Part shown: piece by piece, positions 28,251-42,100 of the stretch
Numbering within the stretch: position 1 is the first letter of the stretch
Layout of the letters: each line of letters starts with the position of its first letter
Assembly: GCF_041146795.1 (NCBI RefSeq)
Contig: NC_135170.1
Span: 19,896,033-19,960,032, forward strand
Direction of reading: 5' to 3'
Source of the DNA: Maylandia zebra
Lineage: Eukaryota > Chordata > Actinopteri > Cichliformes > Cichlidae
DNA length: 64,000 nt
Made by a program: the position numbers and the translations under genes
Notes under the pieces: model-generated
Databases searched by the model: none
What the model was told of the DNA's origin: nothing
What the model saw: the letters and a program-made list of their open reading frames with translations, nothing else

Positions 28251-30751
28251 CTAGTCAGCTATTTCACTGTAGTAGTACTTGTGAGCGGTGCTGCTGAGCA
28301 TCCAACCTCCGGCCCTGAATTCCAGGATCTCCAGCAGCAGCAGGCGGGCCATGGACGAGAGGCCCTCCTGGAGCAGAAAGCCATCCCGCAGCAGGAAGAA
28401 CAGGTCATTCATCCGTTGGTTGTCCGCCTTCTCCAGCTGCTCTCCGATGCGATGCAGCTGCACCACCAGACAGTCCACCTGTGGAGAAAGGTGGAGACGT
28501 CTCAGTAAAAACGAACGTCACACTAAAAGGGAGATTATGGTTTCGCTGTGGTTAGGGTAAACTGTCGGCAGCCATGGACTGCCCAAATGTGGGCAGTATA
28601 AATGTTACGTGCTACAACACATCTGTGGACTACACTTACATGTGCTGTTATTGGTTCACCACCCAGCCACAGAGAAGAGTGAAGTTGAAGCAAAACTAAA
28701 AGAGGCCATGCTTCTCATACTGCATTTTTTTTTTTTAAATCTTTGATGGGGTTTTTTGTGCTTCTCTGGCCCACTTTTCAACTAATCAACACAGTGTCAT
28801 CCATGTCAAACAATGTGCAGTTAGGATGTTGGAGGATGGCCTGGGAGCACATTTGAAGTGGCTGAAAATTGTCTGTGTCGGCGCTTCATAGGCAAATACG
28901 CACACAAACGTGCTAGCATAAATTAAGCACCAAAAAGTATGCCTTTCTAAAACCGTATCTATATTATATAGAATTTAAAATTCAATTGAAATTAAGTTAA
29001 AAGTCATGAAATAATCTCTCTTCATATACACACATATTTGTAAACATTTGTACACAATGTGGAGCCAAAAACTGACTGAGGCCTTCCTCAAAATTACAAC
29101 CCTTTGGCTACTTTATAGAAAAATGGCTATTTAAGTCTTTTTAACCTTTAAAATTAAAGGTAACTGTTCCACTATGCAGAAAAAAGTGGAGCTTCATTGG
29201 CCAAAATGCAATTATGAAAGCTTTAGCAATCAATTTTTCAGTTTTTTATTAGCCTTTATAGATTTATATGCATTTGTAGTCAGACAAAAACCACCCAGTG
29301 GAACAGGAGGTATATCGACTGACTATACAAAACAACCCCACTCCCCCAGTCAGTCCTGGAAAACCACTATAGGACTTTTACACTTATATGCAAATGACTG
29401 ATAAACACTTTCTCCAGATATCTTCCTCACCTCATCCTCATTCATTAGAGCGTCTGGTTTGGCCAACCTCATCAGGCAGTCATACACAGGATGAACCAGG
29501 GCCACCATCGGCATGTTGTTCACCTAAAAAACACAGTGTGGAGAGTCCTTATATATATTTATTAGTTTCAGATGTAGCCATTCTTGTATTTTGCTTGTTT
29601 ACATTATTGTATTTTGCACAACTCTGTTGCTTGTGAAGCTCGCACACAAGAATTTCACTCACATGTGCTGTACCAATGTACCTGCACATGTGATGTGACA
29701 ATAAAAGTGATTTGATTTGATTACAGCAGCTCAGTATTATCAACATAAAACAAAAGGAAACTGTGTTAAGTCCTTGACTCTGATTTCTCTTACACAAAAG
29801 CCAGGATTGAGTAGTCTTACAATAAGGATCACTCTGTTTAAAATGCCAGTGGCTCCAAGCATGGATGGAACCTGAGTGTGTTAGCACCACACCTTTCAGG
29901 CTCATCTTTACACTGCCAATGAATAAACACCTTACTAAATGAGACATGACCTAGATTTTAGAAGCAGCATAATTAGGATCTGTTCAAATTTTAGTGGCTG
30001 TTCCTGGACACTTAAATGTGCTGCAGTTAACATATTAGGATCCCCAAGATGCAGCTAGAGGAGGTGTTTGTCTGCAGTGTGGACATACAAGAAAAAAAAA
30101 AGCAGCATGTCCTCTTAATAAGGACAATGAAAAGGTTCCATTTTTAATCAGAGTGATTTAACAAAGCTGCTTTGTGTTTCCCTTTCCTAAATTTTAATAC
30201 TCAAAACTCTCTCTGCCTCTTACTTTGAGGTAGTCGAAGATGTTGCAGATGAACGTGACATAGCACACCCACTCCTGCAGAGAGCGTGCCCTCATCTCCT
30301 CGCGTTCTTTGAACTCCTGCTGGAGTCGGTTCAACAAGTGTCTCCTGAACACGTTTCCATTGCTCTGCTTGGCTTCAGCCTGCAGAAAGTGTCAAGCAAA
30401 GTGTCAGGCAGATAACAGTGAGAGGGTGGACAAAAAGTGGGAGCTTGAATGTAATATATAGGTGGGACTTACTGACCTGCACTATAGTGTAGCAAATACG
30501 CCCAGCCTCTTTGCTGAACACGGGGTCCTTCAAAGACTGATCCACAATGATGTTGGACACTTTCTCCAGGTTCACCAGAGATGGATCTGAAAAGAGAGAA
30601 TATGTTTAAGTGCTTTTTTTTTTTTTTTTACAGCACCCAAAAATGACACACATGAAGAAGTTAAGGGTTGACCTTTCAAGGCTGTTTTTAGTAACCTCTG
30701 CGTGTCCAGGTCAAATGACTGGATCCGGTAGTCTTCAGCAGAGTTTTCCAT
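28251..30751 (-). CDS. mif4gd: MIF4G domain-containing protein (SLIP1), 5 coding exons
   Basis: MIF4GD/SLIP1 is a single-MIF4G-domain HEAT-repeat protein. In mammals it binds SLBP and promotes translation of histone mRNAs that end in a stem-loop instead of poly(A). Exons: 30673-30751, 30477-30586, 30224-30379, 29431-29523, 28251-28478, joining in phase to 221 residues (human 222). Recognisable stretches are DYRIQSFDLDTQRLLKTALKD, VSNIIVDQSLKDPVFSKEAGRICY, LLNRLQQEFKEREEMRARSLQ, VCYVTFICNIFDYLK, VHPVYDCLMRLAKPD and the end AHKYYYSEIAD. The start has G at -3 and +4. It is convergent with mrps7 and divergent from slc25a19. Confidence 0.96.
29583..29722 (+). repeat. LINE-like 3' tail in mif4gd intron 3
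   Basis: A segment ending GTGACAATAAAAGTGATTTGATTTGATT, an L2-type 3' end with tandem TGATT units. No coding part is present. Confidence 0.5.
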
Positions 30752-32102
30752 TACAGATGCAAGTAAACAAATTACACGGGAGGGCTGTCACCTGTGGAAA
30801 TCAGACAGTTACTGCAAGCGTTTTCATGCAGAATATAAGCTTTTCAGAGACAGATCAAAAGGCCACAGTCGGAGACATCCGGGCACTTTTGGTGACCACA
30901 ATACATGCAAAATCCTGTACAGTCATCAAATTGGCTGGCCCCCGGCCGCGGCTCATTCACTGAGGGATGGAGGGGATTATACAACCCAGGTCAACTAAAA
31001 AGTTCACCGAACACCCAACCAAGCATGAGCCAAGTTATCTTCAACTTGTGATGTGACACACCAATGTTACTTCCATATTCAACTAGGTAACGTTAGTTTA
31101 GTGTAAGAACACGTAAAACTTCGTCTAACGGTAGCTTTGTTTTCAACAACATTAACATCCATTACAGCTGTAGTGGAAACCAAACGTTAACGGCTAGCAT
31201 TGACGCTAACGAATCAGAGTGGAGTTTAATACCCAACCTACACTTGCGTTATAACCGCCCGCTGAAAGATACAAACGGGTAAATATTTTCCCGAACTGAA
31301 AGAAAACGGTAGTTAAATAATTGACCAAAAAATGGAGGATAATTATGTGACAATTATACCTATTTAATGCCAATGTGTCACATCTACGCTCAGGTAGAGG
31401 TATGCTCTGGTAGGCAGCCTTTCCTCGACGCAACCCTAACCTTTCGAAGATGAAGTATCAACAGAAAGATGAGTCCCTCCTCTCTTTTCTTCGCCGCAGA
31501 CCCTATGGTCTTCGCCTAACCCAAAGTTAACGTAAACGAAGGCCTTAGTCTTGTACTTTCGAGGCCTGTCTACGCCATAGATGTCCTAAATAAAAGAGGA
31601 TGTGAGTTTTAAGTAGTTACTTGCTGAATTTGACACGGTGTAGTGAGGTAGGGACTTATCTTGACGTGATATTTCGTCTTGGAGAGACTCTTCCGACCCG
31701 GCAGTAATATTAGGAGCGTGCTAGCAAGAAGTAGAAATCTGTTCCTGTTCTACTAATTTTGAACTGTACCAGTTGAGGTTCACTGTTGGAGCTGATGTGG
31801 TATTCATTAAAGGTACGGTGATATTTGTCTGCTTCTGTTACCATTATAGCCAAGTTAATGCCTGCTCTGTTCTTAGTTTACCTTAGCTTAGTTTAGCTAG
31901 TTCCAAGGTCTTATTATATGTCCTCCACATGTCTTGTTTTTTTCTTTTTAATTTTTCTGGTCTTTATGGCATTTTATGGTTGTGTTATAATTTTATAAAT
32001 GGTGAACATGGAAGAAAACCAGCCATTAACAGACACCTAACAAAACACGAATGACGTGGGTGAAGCTGTAAATGTAATGTCGTGGAAACAGCTGCTAGGA
32101 AA

Positions 32103-32625
32103 AAGTCTTGAGCCACCCGTCGTTTCGTTTTTTTTAATACTTTACTTCGGAGGAGCCAGACATAGTTGACATTTTTTCAGTGGTGTGAGCAATAGTTCTC
32201 CAGGCTTATAAAATTTTGTTTTTTAGTTTGTTTGTTGAACCACTGAACACTGGCATATGAAGTCATTCAGGCATAAAATGGCACACTAATTAAGTTATCA
32301 ACCACTATTGTGTATCCTTAAAACATTTGAGGAAACTGGACTGGTGGGTGGCAAATGAAAGCCATGTCCTTAAGAAATAGTAAAGACCGACACTCTCAGT
32401 GTAAGGGTCGATGTCAAGAAGCCATGCTTAAGGAAGGGAGACAAGGAGAAAAGCCATCTGTAAAACATGGTGGAGGCTTTCAGAATGACAGTGATCCCAA
32501 ACATGCATGGGGAACTTCTCCGGAAGACTACTTAAAGAAATTACAAGAAAGCTTTTCTAAGAGACTTCAGGCTGTGATGTACAATAAAGGTGGTCATATA
32601 AAATATTGACTTTCAAGCTTGTTAG
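32103..32625 (+). mobile_element. Tc1-like transposon relic upstream of slc25a19
   Basis: A plus-strand open stretch at 32355-32609 keeps degraded transposase motifs: VKHGGGF, then NDSDPKHAW (the second DDE aspartate), and C-terminal [18 protein letters not shown] with KGGH. The part between is deleted. It is related to the element at 1551-2744. Confidence 0.7.
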
Positions 32626-32672
32626 AACAGTATAAAAAAATCTACAGAATATATACTGCATTCCCATGTATG

Positions 32673-32703
32673 TTAGCACATTTCAGTAAACGAAATGTGC
32701 TAA
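32673..32703. repeat. Perfect 12-bp inverted repeat
   Basis: TTAGCACATTTC and GAAATGTGCTAA around a 7-nt spacer, just after the Tc1 relic and 340 bp before the slc25a19 start. Confidence 0.8.
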
Positions 32704-33046
32704 ATGGGGAAACACCCATTTCTCATTTTCATGAAACGTATATAGGAGTTATATATTACTGTGTATTGTTCTAAAGTCCATCCCCCAAAACCAAACTGGA
32801 GGTTTTATAACATCTAGCATGTAACTGTTGTTATAAATATCAAAATACTCACTTTAATACAGTTTGGAAACACCTGTGCTTAAGATTATACATACAAAAC
32901 AAGCTCATCTCACCAAACGTGATGCAGTTAAGATTATCTTTATCTATTTAAACTTGAATTAAAGTTTGTTTTTAACTGTGTTAAACTGAACAAAGGGTTC
33001 GTCATTTGTCTCATTAGAGTTTCTAGAAACCTGAGGCTGTAGAGAC

Positions 33047-36000
33047 ATGGTGGGCTATGACCCTGGTGTCCAGGGTGCACCTCTGTCCCCAAAGGAGGCG
33101 GCCTTCGCTGGTTCAGCTGCTGGGATGGTCACCAGAGCCCTCATCAGTCCTTTTGATGTCATTAAAATCAGATTTCAGGTAAGGATGTGTACTTGTTTTG
33201 GAACATGTGAGACTTGCGTCCAAATGGTGAGAGAAGAGAGCCCAGAAGTGAGAATTCGTGCTCACTTTGAAGATTACCGTGAAGTAGCAGCTGTGACCTT
33301 CCAATTGGTGACTGTACTAAAAGCATGTGCAAACATTTGCATTCAGTTTAAAAAAAAACAAAACCCAAAAAACAACAACTTTAATACTTTAATCAAGAGA
33401 TTTTTGAAGCCTGATAAATGCAGGTCATGTGTTGTGTTCTTATCTGTATTTTCCCCCCTGTAGCTGCAGATAGAGCGTGTGTCTTCAAAAACACCACAGG
33501 GGAAGTACTATGGGATATTTCAGGCAACACGCTGCATTCATTTAGAGGAGGGACTGTCTGCTTTCTGGAAGGGCCACATCCCAGCACAGCTCCTCTCTAT
33601 CTGCTACGGAGCTGTCCAGGTACAACCTGCAAACTGTGAACTGCAGGCTAAGTGGAACAATTGTATTACTCTAAACAATCTCAACAACACAGTTGCTTTT
33701 ATTGTGTCCAATTTGCAGTTTGCGAGTTTTGAGTTTCTGACAGAGTTGGTCCATCAGAAAACGCTGTATGACAGCCAGACAGCAGGCGTTCATTTCGTCT
33801 GTGGCGGCTTGGCAGCCTGCTCTGCCACAGTGGTTTGCCAGCCTCTGGACACACTGCGGACACGCTTTGCAGCTCAGGGAGAACCCAAGGTGGGACTAAT
33901 CATTTCTTATCCTGATCGCTGTCAATGTTTGACAGAATTTCATATATCAGCTCGTTATACAGGTTTTTATTTTACAGTCCTACTTTCAAAAAACTTGGTG
34001 CATTGTGAAAAATGTAAATAAAAACAGAATGCAATGACTTGCACATCTTATAAAGTCACATTTTTTCACTAAAGAGTACAGAAAATATAGTAAGTGTTTA
34101 AACTGAGAAATTTTTAAGAAAAATGTTAAATCATTTTAAATTTGATAACAGAAACGTATCTTATAACATATTGTTTACCACTTTGGAACAGGCTGTTCAG
34201 GCTGTAGTTGTCTGAGAACTGAAGAGACCAGCTGCCGGATTTTGTATGGATGGGAGCATATGTTGTCCCTCTTTTCTTTTTCTTTTGCCATCAGAATTAT
34301 TGTCTAAAGGCGAAGAAAGATGCCCAACGGATTTACTTTACCAAATGGATCATCCCGGCCTTGCCGTATTGGTCTATTTGATTCAACTTTGTTTTTATTC
34401 TTTATTTTATTGTCAGATGTTACACATGGGACAGACATGACTGGGGGAACGAAAGGGGAGAAAGAAAGAGAGGTAGGGAAAGAAAAACAGCAGGGAAGAG
34501 GAACGGTGATAAAGGGGAAAAAAAACAAACAGGAAAAAAAAATACATATCAATCTTCTGGATCACCTGTTGAGAAAGGGGGGAAAAAGAGAGCAATATAA
34601 TAAACAACATCATTGCAATGATCAATGTGAATATAACAGTAAATACTAAATATTGAATATTATTGTGCAGCACGTAGGATCGACAGCACACCGTGTGCTT
34701 TGAGGTAGGAGCCAAAAAGGGTGTAGTTTGTGTCTGTGAGCACCTGTGTGTACACCTGTGAGCATGAGTGCGCTTGTATTTAAAAGGTTCCTTCATGTAA
34801 TGATCTGCTAGAGGGTGTGGGGGGGGCCATAGCCCCGTCCTCCAGGGCAAGAAGCAGGTATGGAGGAGATCCAGGCTCCAGACATCCAGAGGCCCTCAGA
34901 GCACAAGAGCACATGTTGTTCTAAAACCTTTACATACAAATAGATGCAGTATTTAGTTTAGCATATGTCTTGCTGAAGTATGCAGGACCTTCTCTGAAAA
35001 AGACGTTGCCTAAGTGGAAACGCATATTGCTCTACAACCTGTGTATATTTTTTTCAGCATCAGTGGTGTCAATTCCAGAGACACTAACGCACCGTCATAC
35101 CAGAGGTGCAGACTTGTGAACTGAGCTCTGATAACAATGCAGATGGTGCCTCTGCTCTTTAGTCTGCAGAATGCAGCATCAATATTTTCCAAAAGAAGTA
35201 AAAAGTTTTGATTAGTCTGTCCACAGAACAGGTTTTTCACTTTGCCAAAGTCCATTTTAAATGAGCTTTGGTTCAGAGAACGTGAAGGTGGCATTTACAT
35301 ATGACTTTATCTTTGCACGAGGGAGCTTTAACCTACATTTGTGGATCATGTAATGATTTCTGGAAGTGTTCCTGAGCCCATGCACTGATTTCCATGACAG
35401 AATCATGCCACCCGAGGACCCAAAATGATCACGGGCATCCAGTATTAATTTTTTCTCACTTGTCTGTTGAGGACAGAGATATGCAAATACGTTTAATTAG
35501 GCGAATGTAGAAATATTTGAGGATTTGGAAACAAGTTTTTGTTTCCCACACTACCAACAGCATTGAAGACCATTTCAAGTCTTACAACGATGAAATATTC
35601 ATAAAGCATGTTAAATATTCTCGAATTCCTGCCTTAGGCAGAATCGCTCGCTGTATACTGCTGAAACCCAGTTTTCTATTTCCAGGTGTACAGGAACCTG
35701 CGACATGCTGTGTCTACAATGTGGCGATCAGAAGGAACTCTAACATTTTACCGCGGCCTGTCACCAACACTCATGGCTGTGTTTCCTTACGCTGGCCTGC
35801 AGTTCTTCTTCTACAATATCTTTAAAAAGTTGTTGGCTCCACAACCCGAAGCTGGGAACTCAGGAGGTGAGTGGAAACTCTTAATTGTGCAGCGTTTACA
35901 CCTGCACAGGGTTCAGTTTAAAATCCTGTCACTTTTTATGTTCAAGGAAACTTAAAAAGCCTGGTCTGTGGGAGTGGAGCTGGAATGATCAGCAAAACAA

Positions 36001-36377
36001 TCACGTACCCATTCGATCTGTTCAAGAAGAGACTGCAGGTGGGGGGCTTTGAAGCAGCCAGATCTCACTTTGGACAGGTAAGCTCCTCAACAGCATGTTT
36101 CATCATATTTGATTAAGCGCTCTGGGTTTGATGCTGAAGCATTGCCTTCTGTCCTGTGCAGGTGCGGAGCTACAGAGGTCTGCTCGACTGCATGGTTCAA
36201 ATAGCCAAAGAGGAGGGCTTCCGAGGATTCTTCAAAGGCCTGTCCCCCAGTCTCGTAAAAGCTGCGCTGTCAACAGGCTTCACCTTTTTTTGGTATGAAT
36301 TTTTTGTCAACGCCATGCATAACTTCAAGGAGAAACGGGGAACAAATGTCATCGCCAAAGACTTTAACAGAAGATGA
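33047..36377 (+). CDS. slc25a19: Mitochondrial thiamine pyrophosphate carrier, 6 coding exons
   Basis: SLC25A19 imports thiamine pyrophosphate into the mitochondrial matrix. Exons: 33047-33178, 33464-33619, 33719-33889, 35686-35866, 35947-36077, 36162-36377, joining in phase to 328 residues (human 320). The three mitochondrial-carrier repeats are each marked by a PxDxxK/R signature: [26 protein letters not shown] and [15 protein letters not shown]. The N-terminus MVGYDP and the end [19 protein letters not shown] are diagnostic. Six transmembrane helices are expected by family. It has G at -3 and +4 of the start. Intron 3 (1.8 kb) is filled with transposon remnants. Confidence 0.97.
33985..35470. 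mobile_element. DNA transposon remnant, interrupted, in slc25a19 intron 3
   Basis: Two parts (about 33985-34370 and about 34960-35470) resemble the ends and antisense transposase region of a widespread fish DNA transposon. Markers are AATGTAAATAAAAACAGAATGCAATGA at the left and TTTCTGGAAGTGTTCCTGAGCCCATG at the right. They are separated by an inserted purine-rich segment (about 34370-34960) of unknown family. Frames are broken. Confidence 0.5.
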
Positions 36378-36950
36378 TGAAGGTGGAGGGGAGCAACACA
36401 CACAATCACGCACATTGGAAACTAACTTATGCCTTGTTATTTTCTTGCACTGAAAAAAATGTGTCAACTGGGTCAATATCATCATTTGTTTCTGTTGTGT
36501 TTACATATCACGACAGAAAAATTACTACATTATGTTTTTTGTGATGTCATTTGAGTGTGTGTCGCAAAAGAGCTGGATTTTTTTTTTTTTTTAAAAACAT
36601 GAATTTAATGTGGGATTTCAAGGTTTGTGGATACTTGCTTTAAAAAGATAAGTGTTAGCATTGAATATTCAAACTGAACTTTGCACACTTTGAGCATTTT
36701 GTGTCATTTTACACAAACTGTTCGACTTCATTAAGTTGCAAGAAAAGAATACAACAAAATTAAGCTTTTGTGTTGGTTTTGTGCACAGACAAAAAAAAGC
36801 ACTTAATATTTATTGCATTATATACTATGGAGGACTGGGTATGTGAGGGACTGCTAACTGAGAGTTCAGTTAGTTTGTTGTGTTACATTACACTGTTAAA
36901 GCAGTTGTGTCGATGTGTCTGCTGAACACTATGACGTTATTATTTTTTTC

Positions 36951-36956
36951 AATAAA
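36951..36956 (+). other. slc25a19 poly(A) signal
   Basis: AATAAA about 575 bp after the stop, in a T-rich context. Confidence 0.75.
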
Positions 36957-36979
36957 GTTTGGATTAAGGAATTGTGTTT

Positions 36980-39180
36980 GCATGTGTGGTGTGTAGACCA
37001 GGATGAACATAGTGTTCACTAGAGGTGTGCATATGAATCGTATGCCTTTTGACACCTTTTATTAAAAAAACCGTTTACATATTGAAGTTTGGCACATGTG
37101 CATGGGTCATCACATGCCCCCTAAATGATGAAAAATGAATAAGTGAGGACAAAGAGCTCACAACAGGGTTTACATATTTAAAATAAATAAAATAACTGAA
37201 TGTGAGCATGTTGGATGCATGCTCTGTTTGCACAAATGCCCACATACTGCTTACTCTCTTACAATTCCTCCATCTAAAGCATAAGTACACTGCACAGCAG
37301 TTGCATCTCTTTAATATCTGCAGGGAAAATACCAAAGAGTCCATTAGCTGTGACAACATCCTCATTTAGGTTTGACAGTGTTTCTTGCAGATATTGGCAG
37401 ATGTCGTGGGAAAGGCCTCAGAGGCGATCGCCTGTACTAATGAGAAGTGTATGAATTGAAAAAGGTAGCAAAAGTTGAGCATGTAGACAGAACAGAAAGT
37501 GGCATGTAGGGGGGTGTGGCCTTGCTCCTGAAATTCAGATAAATTATCTGCAGTATGATGAGAGGGGGAACTCAGTTTCAGCTTCATCTATATACAATTT
37601 CACGTAATATGTTGAGATATTTATATATTAGAGCTATTTTGCAATATATTGTCTTATTTAATACTGCTGATTTAACTTGTTAGTTACTGTTCTTACTGTC
37701 TTGGAGCATATCTGGCCACAAAATTTTCTCTGAGATCAATAAAGTATTCTGATTCTCATTCTAATTTATACAGCATATGTTGTAACTTTATTGCAGTTTA
37801 TTGTTTGATAACAGCATTTTGGTTATTTTGTAAGTGATTTAAGTGTTAGCCACATGTTTAGTGAGTGCTGTTAATTATAGATTAAATTTTCTGCTAAAAG
37901 GGAGCATTTAACAGGTATTTTCATTAGAAAACTGTGTTTCCCAGAATCCTTTGTGGTAGACAAAAGTTACTCTGGGTTTAGCTAGCAAAGAAAGTTTCGG
38001 GAAGCCATTATATGTTGCTCTGATGTCGAGCAGTTTATTTGTTGTACATCCCCTTTTGAAGCCCTATATAAAGACTATCGTTTCTGCAATTGATGTCTGA
38101 TCCGTTTTTTGTTTTGGCTAAGTGGATTCTCCACAATAACATGACTTGATTTCCAAAGTTGCATTTGAATGAGCCACAAGCCTGTCTTTCCATTCAGATA
38201 GATCACATTAACAAACTCTCCACACAGTAACGGATGCAGCAGTATTTACTTTCATTTACTGAATACAAAACCCATCAATAGTATGACAGTAAATGAACAC
38301 AATAAAACCACAATGAAGTCAATACAGCAGCAAAACAACACCACATGACCAAGTCTGTAAAAACTCCTGTAAAACACGACATCACATATAAGGCTCAGAT
38401 AAGGAAAACATTCAGTTCACAAATATTTAAGGGCAGCCTCGGTAGTCAAGAATCATGCTGTTTCATGAAGACATCATGGCTGCTGAGACACATTACAGAA
38501 ATGTCAAAGCAGCTTCATCACTTGATATGATATTCTTTTTGAGTCACATTTATATTTTTCATACAGTATATACAAGAATACACAATCACCTTACATCAGA
38601 CTGTGAAAACCATAATACTCGACTGTTACAGTGGCCAACAAGAGTCCCAACTACATAATTCAGTTACCAAATAAATGAACAAAGCCAGAGATGTTTAAAG
38701 ATAAAGCAGAAAACAAATGTTAAGTTTATGTGCACTGAGTCTCTCGATATCTTTTCACCAACACACCCTGAGCTTGGATGAAAACAAGGTGACACTGTGG
38801 GATAAAACGATTTCAGGAATGTATGCTACACTCAGTCAGGCTAATTGGACTCCATACTGATTAATGAAAGGTGCAGACTGGCTGTTTTCTAAGGAGAAGT
38901 GAAGGATGAGGAGCCTGCAGGTGCTTTTGTTGGACTCTCACTGGGATTTACTACACCTTTACACTTGGCGGGCCTTGCTGTGGATGCCTAGCTGTACCTG
39001 TAAAGGCAGTCTGAGAGCTGTTGGCTTTGCTGGAACGCCGGCGAGTCGGCTGAGGGGCTGGGATCACCAGGACAGTCACTTCTTCTTCAGATGGCTGAGG
39101 GAACATTGCAGGATGTGCTGGGTAGGCATCCTCCACTAATACGCAGGTCAGGGGTGTTTAACAGCGGCTTAGCCCCGCTC
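36980..39180. other. slc25a19-pitpnc1 intergenic stretch with pitpnc1 3' UTR
   Basis: No coding exon. Around 37690-37760 is an L2-like 3' tail (CTCTGAGATCAATAAAGTATTCTGATTC). The part below 39180 must hold the pitpnc1 3' UTR; its 3' end was not fixed, though minus-strand AATAAA occurs at 38034-38039. Confidence 0.45.
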
Positions 39181-42100
39181 TCATTCTGGTTGCGGACTGG
39201 AGTTCCAGGAGAAAAAGCTTGGAAGCTTGAAGAGTGAATCCCTGCGGCCTGGATCAGGTAGGGTCAAAGTCTCTGGAGCTGACTTCTTCCGGGGTCGCTC
39301 TTTGGGCACTGACAGGAAATCAGGGGCTTCGGTGGAGAGGGGAGTGGACGGGGCGCTGTTGGGTCCGCTGCGGGTGCTAGATGGCAGGGGGTTCTCTGAG
39401 ATGGAAATGGTAGGGGGGAAAGTGCCAATCTTCAGGTTGGTGGCTTCCTGCGTGGCACGCTCGTACTCTCTTACTTCATCCATGGTCATGTCTGTTGGGT
39501 TGGAGCAGTGACATAATATTAATAATAATACCTACTGAGCTATCCATGTCCCCATATATGAGAGACAAGGAATCTTTAGAATTGTTTTTATTAGATTTTA
39601 ATGCAGTTTTTATGTGATATAAGCACAGAGATGTGCAATTCTAATAAACACATAATTTATTAACAATAAAACATAGAAAACACATCAAGTATTTAAACAG
39701 ATGTGTTTCAGAACAGAGCTTAGTAGTAGTAGAAGTGGGGTGCTGAACTGGCCTGCCTGCGGTTCAGGCCTTTCACCTCTTAAAACCATTTGACCCATCA
39801 TGAAATATGAAATGGAGCTATGAAGACCCAGGACTGTTAAAAAGCTAGAAAATCAAGCAGCTCATATCCTTAAGTTAACAGATGTTCATGGTTAAAAAAG
39901 AGAGGATGCTACACAGCAGTAAACAGGGCCGTGTCCCAACTGTTTTGAGACGTGTAGCTGCCATCAAATTCAAAATGAGCTAATGTTTTTCTTACTTTGG
40001 TACATTCGATATGGTTTCTGTGTTCTACAGTGAATAAAATATGACTTTAAGATTTACAACTTCTTTGTATTTTCAATGTCCACAGCATCTCGAGCTTTTT
40101 GGAAATGGGACTTTGCAGATTTATTTAATGTGGTGAGGCTGCAAATGTGGAAATATTGCACACAGGTTTCTCAAGGTCTTACAACGAACTGCTTCAAGGG
40201 AAATACGTGTCAGGAGAAAACTGTACTCTCAGTTTCCCGTTCTTAGCTGACAGTAGTCACACCTGCGGTCTTTTGCTGTTGTCCATCTGCTCTACAGTTT
40301 GACATGTTGCACAATCAGAGATGTTGTTCTTCATACCTTGATTATAATGAGAATTTGAGTTAATGTTCTCTTCCTATAAAAGCAGTCTGGGCATTCTCTT
40401 CTAACCTCTGACATCAACAAGATGAAAAATCAAAGTTTCTAAGACAGTTTCAAAAATACACAAACCAGCCACACTTCTGTAGGAGGAGGTAGGATGTGGC
40501 AAAACCAATTAGCAGAGGTGACACTACAGCTAACTGGAGTCACCCATCTAGTGTGGAACATTTTATATGTTATCATTCGTGGTTAATTGTCCTAACAGGC
40601 CATTCAGGGAGTCTTTTCTCTGTTTTTGGTGGTGGAGGTTCTAGCATTTACCCTATTTAGAATTATTAACAGGTATCTGTTCCTGTGCATGGTACCCATA
40701 CACTGCATGCATACACCCTGCTAAAAAGAGCTTGCTAACATTTAGTTGATAACTTAGCACACTATGCTCATGTCCAAATATGACAAATATATCCAAATAT
40801 TTCCAACTCCAAAAACACCAGATGGAGATGGTCACAAAGCTAAAAGTTGATGAAATTAATAAACAAATTGATAATGTCATGCTAGCTATGTCCATCCTTT
40901 GCATACAGTCTATGATCTCCATCTTAAAATGGAAAAATGTATGTGAAGTGGGTGCAATCGTGAGATGAGTCAATGCCTGCACATGAAACTAACCCAAGTT
41001 TTCTAAAGACTGTCATCTTCTGCGCACTTACCAATCCACTCATCCACCCAGGCAAAGGCCTGCCTGTGTCCTAAAAGCAGCACATCTCGGATCACCTGAG
41101 GAAGATTACAAAAAATAAAAAGAGAGAAAAGGGAAGCAAAGGAGGCAAGCTCACAGGAAAATAAATTCAGGCAGGGACAGAGGCAGGGACGAAGTTCAAG
41201 GAGAGAAACTGCAAATCAGACGGCATTCGCTCTAAAGGATACAGAGAGTTTCACTTCATTTCTCACTTCAAACATTTTCTGTTCACCCCTAGAGGATTAT
41301 GATTTATGTGGGACACTCCTGGTGTTAGCCTGTGAGTAATGAACCTGCCTCCAATGTGTGTGTGTGGGTGCCTTGGGCAAGGATAGTGCAGGGACAGCTG
41401 ACCCGAGGGACAGATGCTGTAGCAAAATGGATTTGGGAAATGAGAGATACAAAGTTTAAATTCTGCAGCCAAGAAAAAGGGAGGTGGTGCTGCAAGGCAA
41501 GCTGTGGGATGCGAACAGGGCAGATATTGTTGAAGGTGATAATAGAACTGCTGATCTAGCTCACGGCCGTGTATCACATGTTTTCAGAGCAAAAGATAGG
41601 ACGCCTCTGGCTCAGACGATGATATAAGCAGGCTGAAACTCATCTACAACGTGTCTCTTGCCCCCAAAAATGGTTTGTCCTGACCTTGTGTACAAACTGC
41701 TCCACACGGGTTTGCAGGCCCCAGACTTCAAATTTGACAGTGACCAGTTTGTAGGAGCACATGATGGGGTCCTGGGTGTCGAGCCATCCTTCCTGCAGAA
41801 GCCCTCGGTTCGTCTTCTTTGACTTAAAATACCGAAGGTCCTGCAAGGCCACAAGAAACCAGGTTCAGAAAAACAACTCATTTTTCCCCAGGAGTTAAAT
41901 AAACACAAACAATCTTATGTCGATAATCCTCATAAAATTTACATAAGACCATAAGGAAAATTTGTTGAACTGTTTTCAAACCAATACTTCAAATTAAAAC
42001 TATACTTCCTGCCATCTAATCTCTCTCACACACATCAATTTCCTCCTCTCTGCCCACAGGACAGGATCATCTGCTTTTATTTACGAGGCTAATGCAGGGT

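Larger units (their letters stand above)
30752..33046. other. Divergent mif4gd/slc25a19 intergenic region
   Basis: 2.3 kb between the two start codons. A relatively GC/CpG-richer stretch around 31400-31750 is the likeliest shared promoter. An intron-like TCATTAG precedes the slc25a19 start at about 33010, so a non-coding first exon is possible. It also holds a Tc1 relic (32103-32625) and a hairpin (32673-32703). Confidence 0.5.

Noticed and set aside
33047..33463. 138-codon frame starting at the slc25a19 ATG
   Set aside because: Only the first 44 codons are exon; the remainder reads through intron 1.
34413..34850. 145-codon minus-strand frame in slc25a19 intron 3
   Set aside because: Translation of a purine-rich repeat insert; low complexity, no homology.
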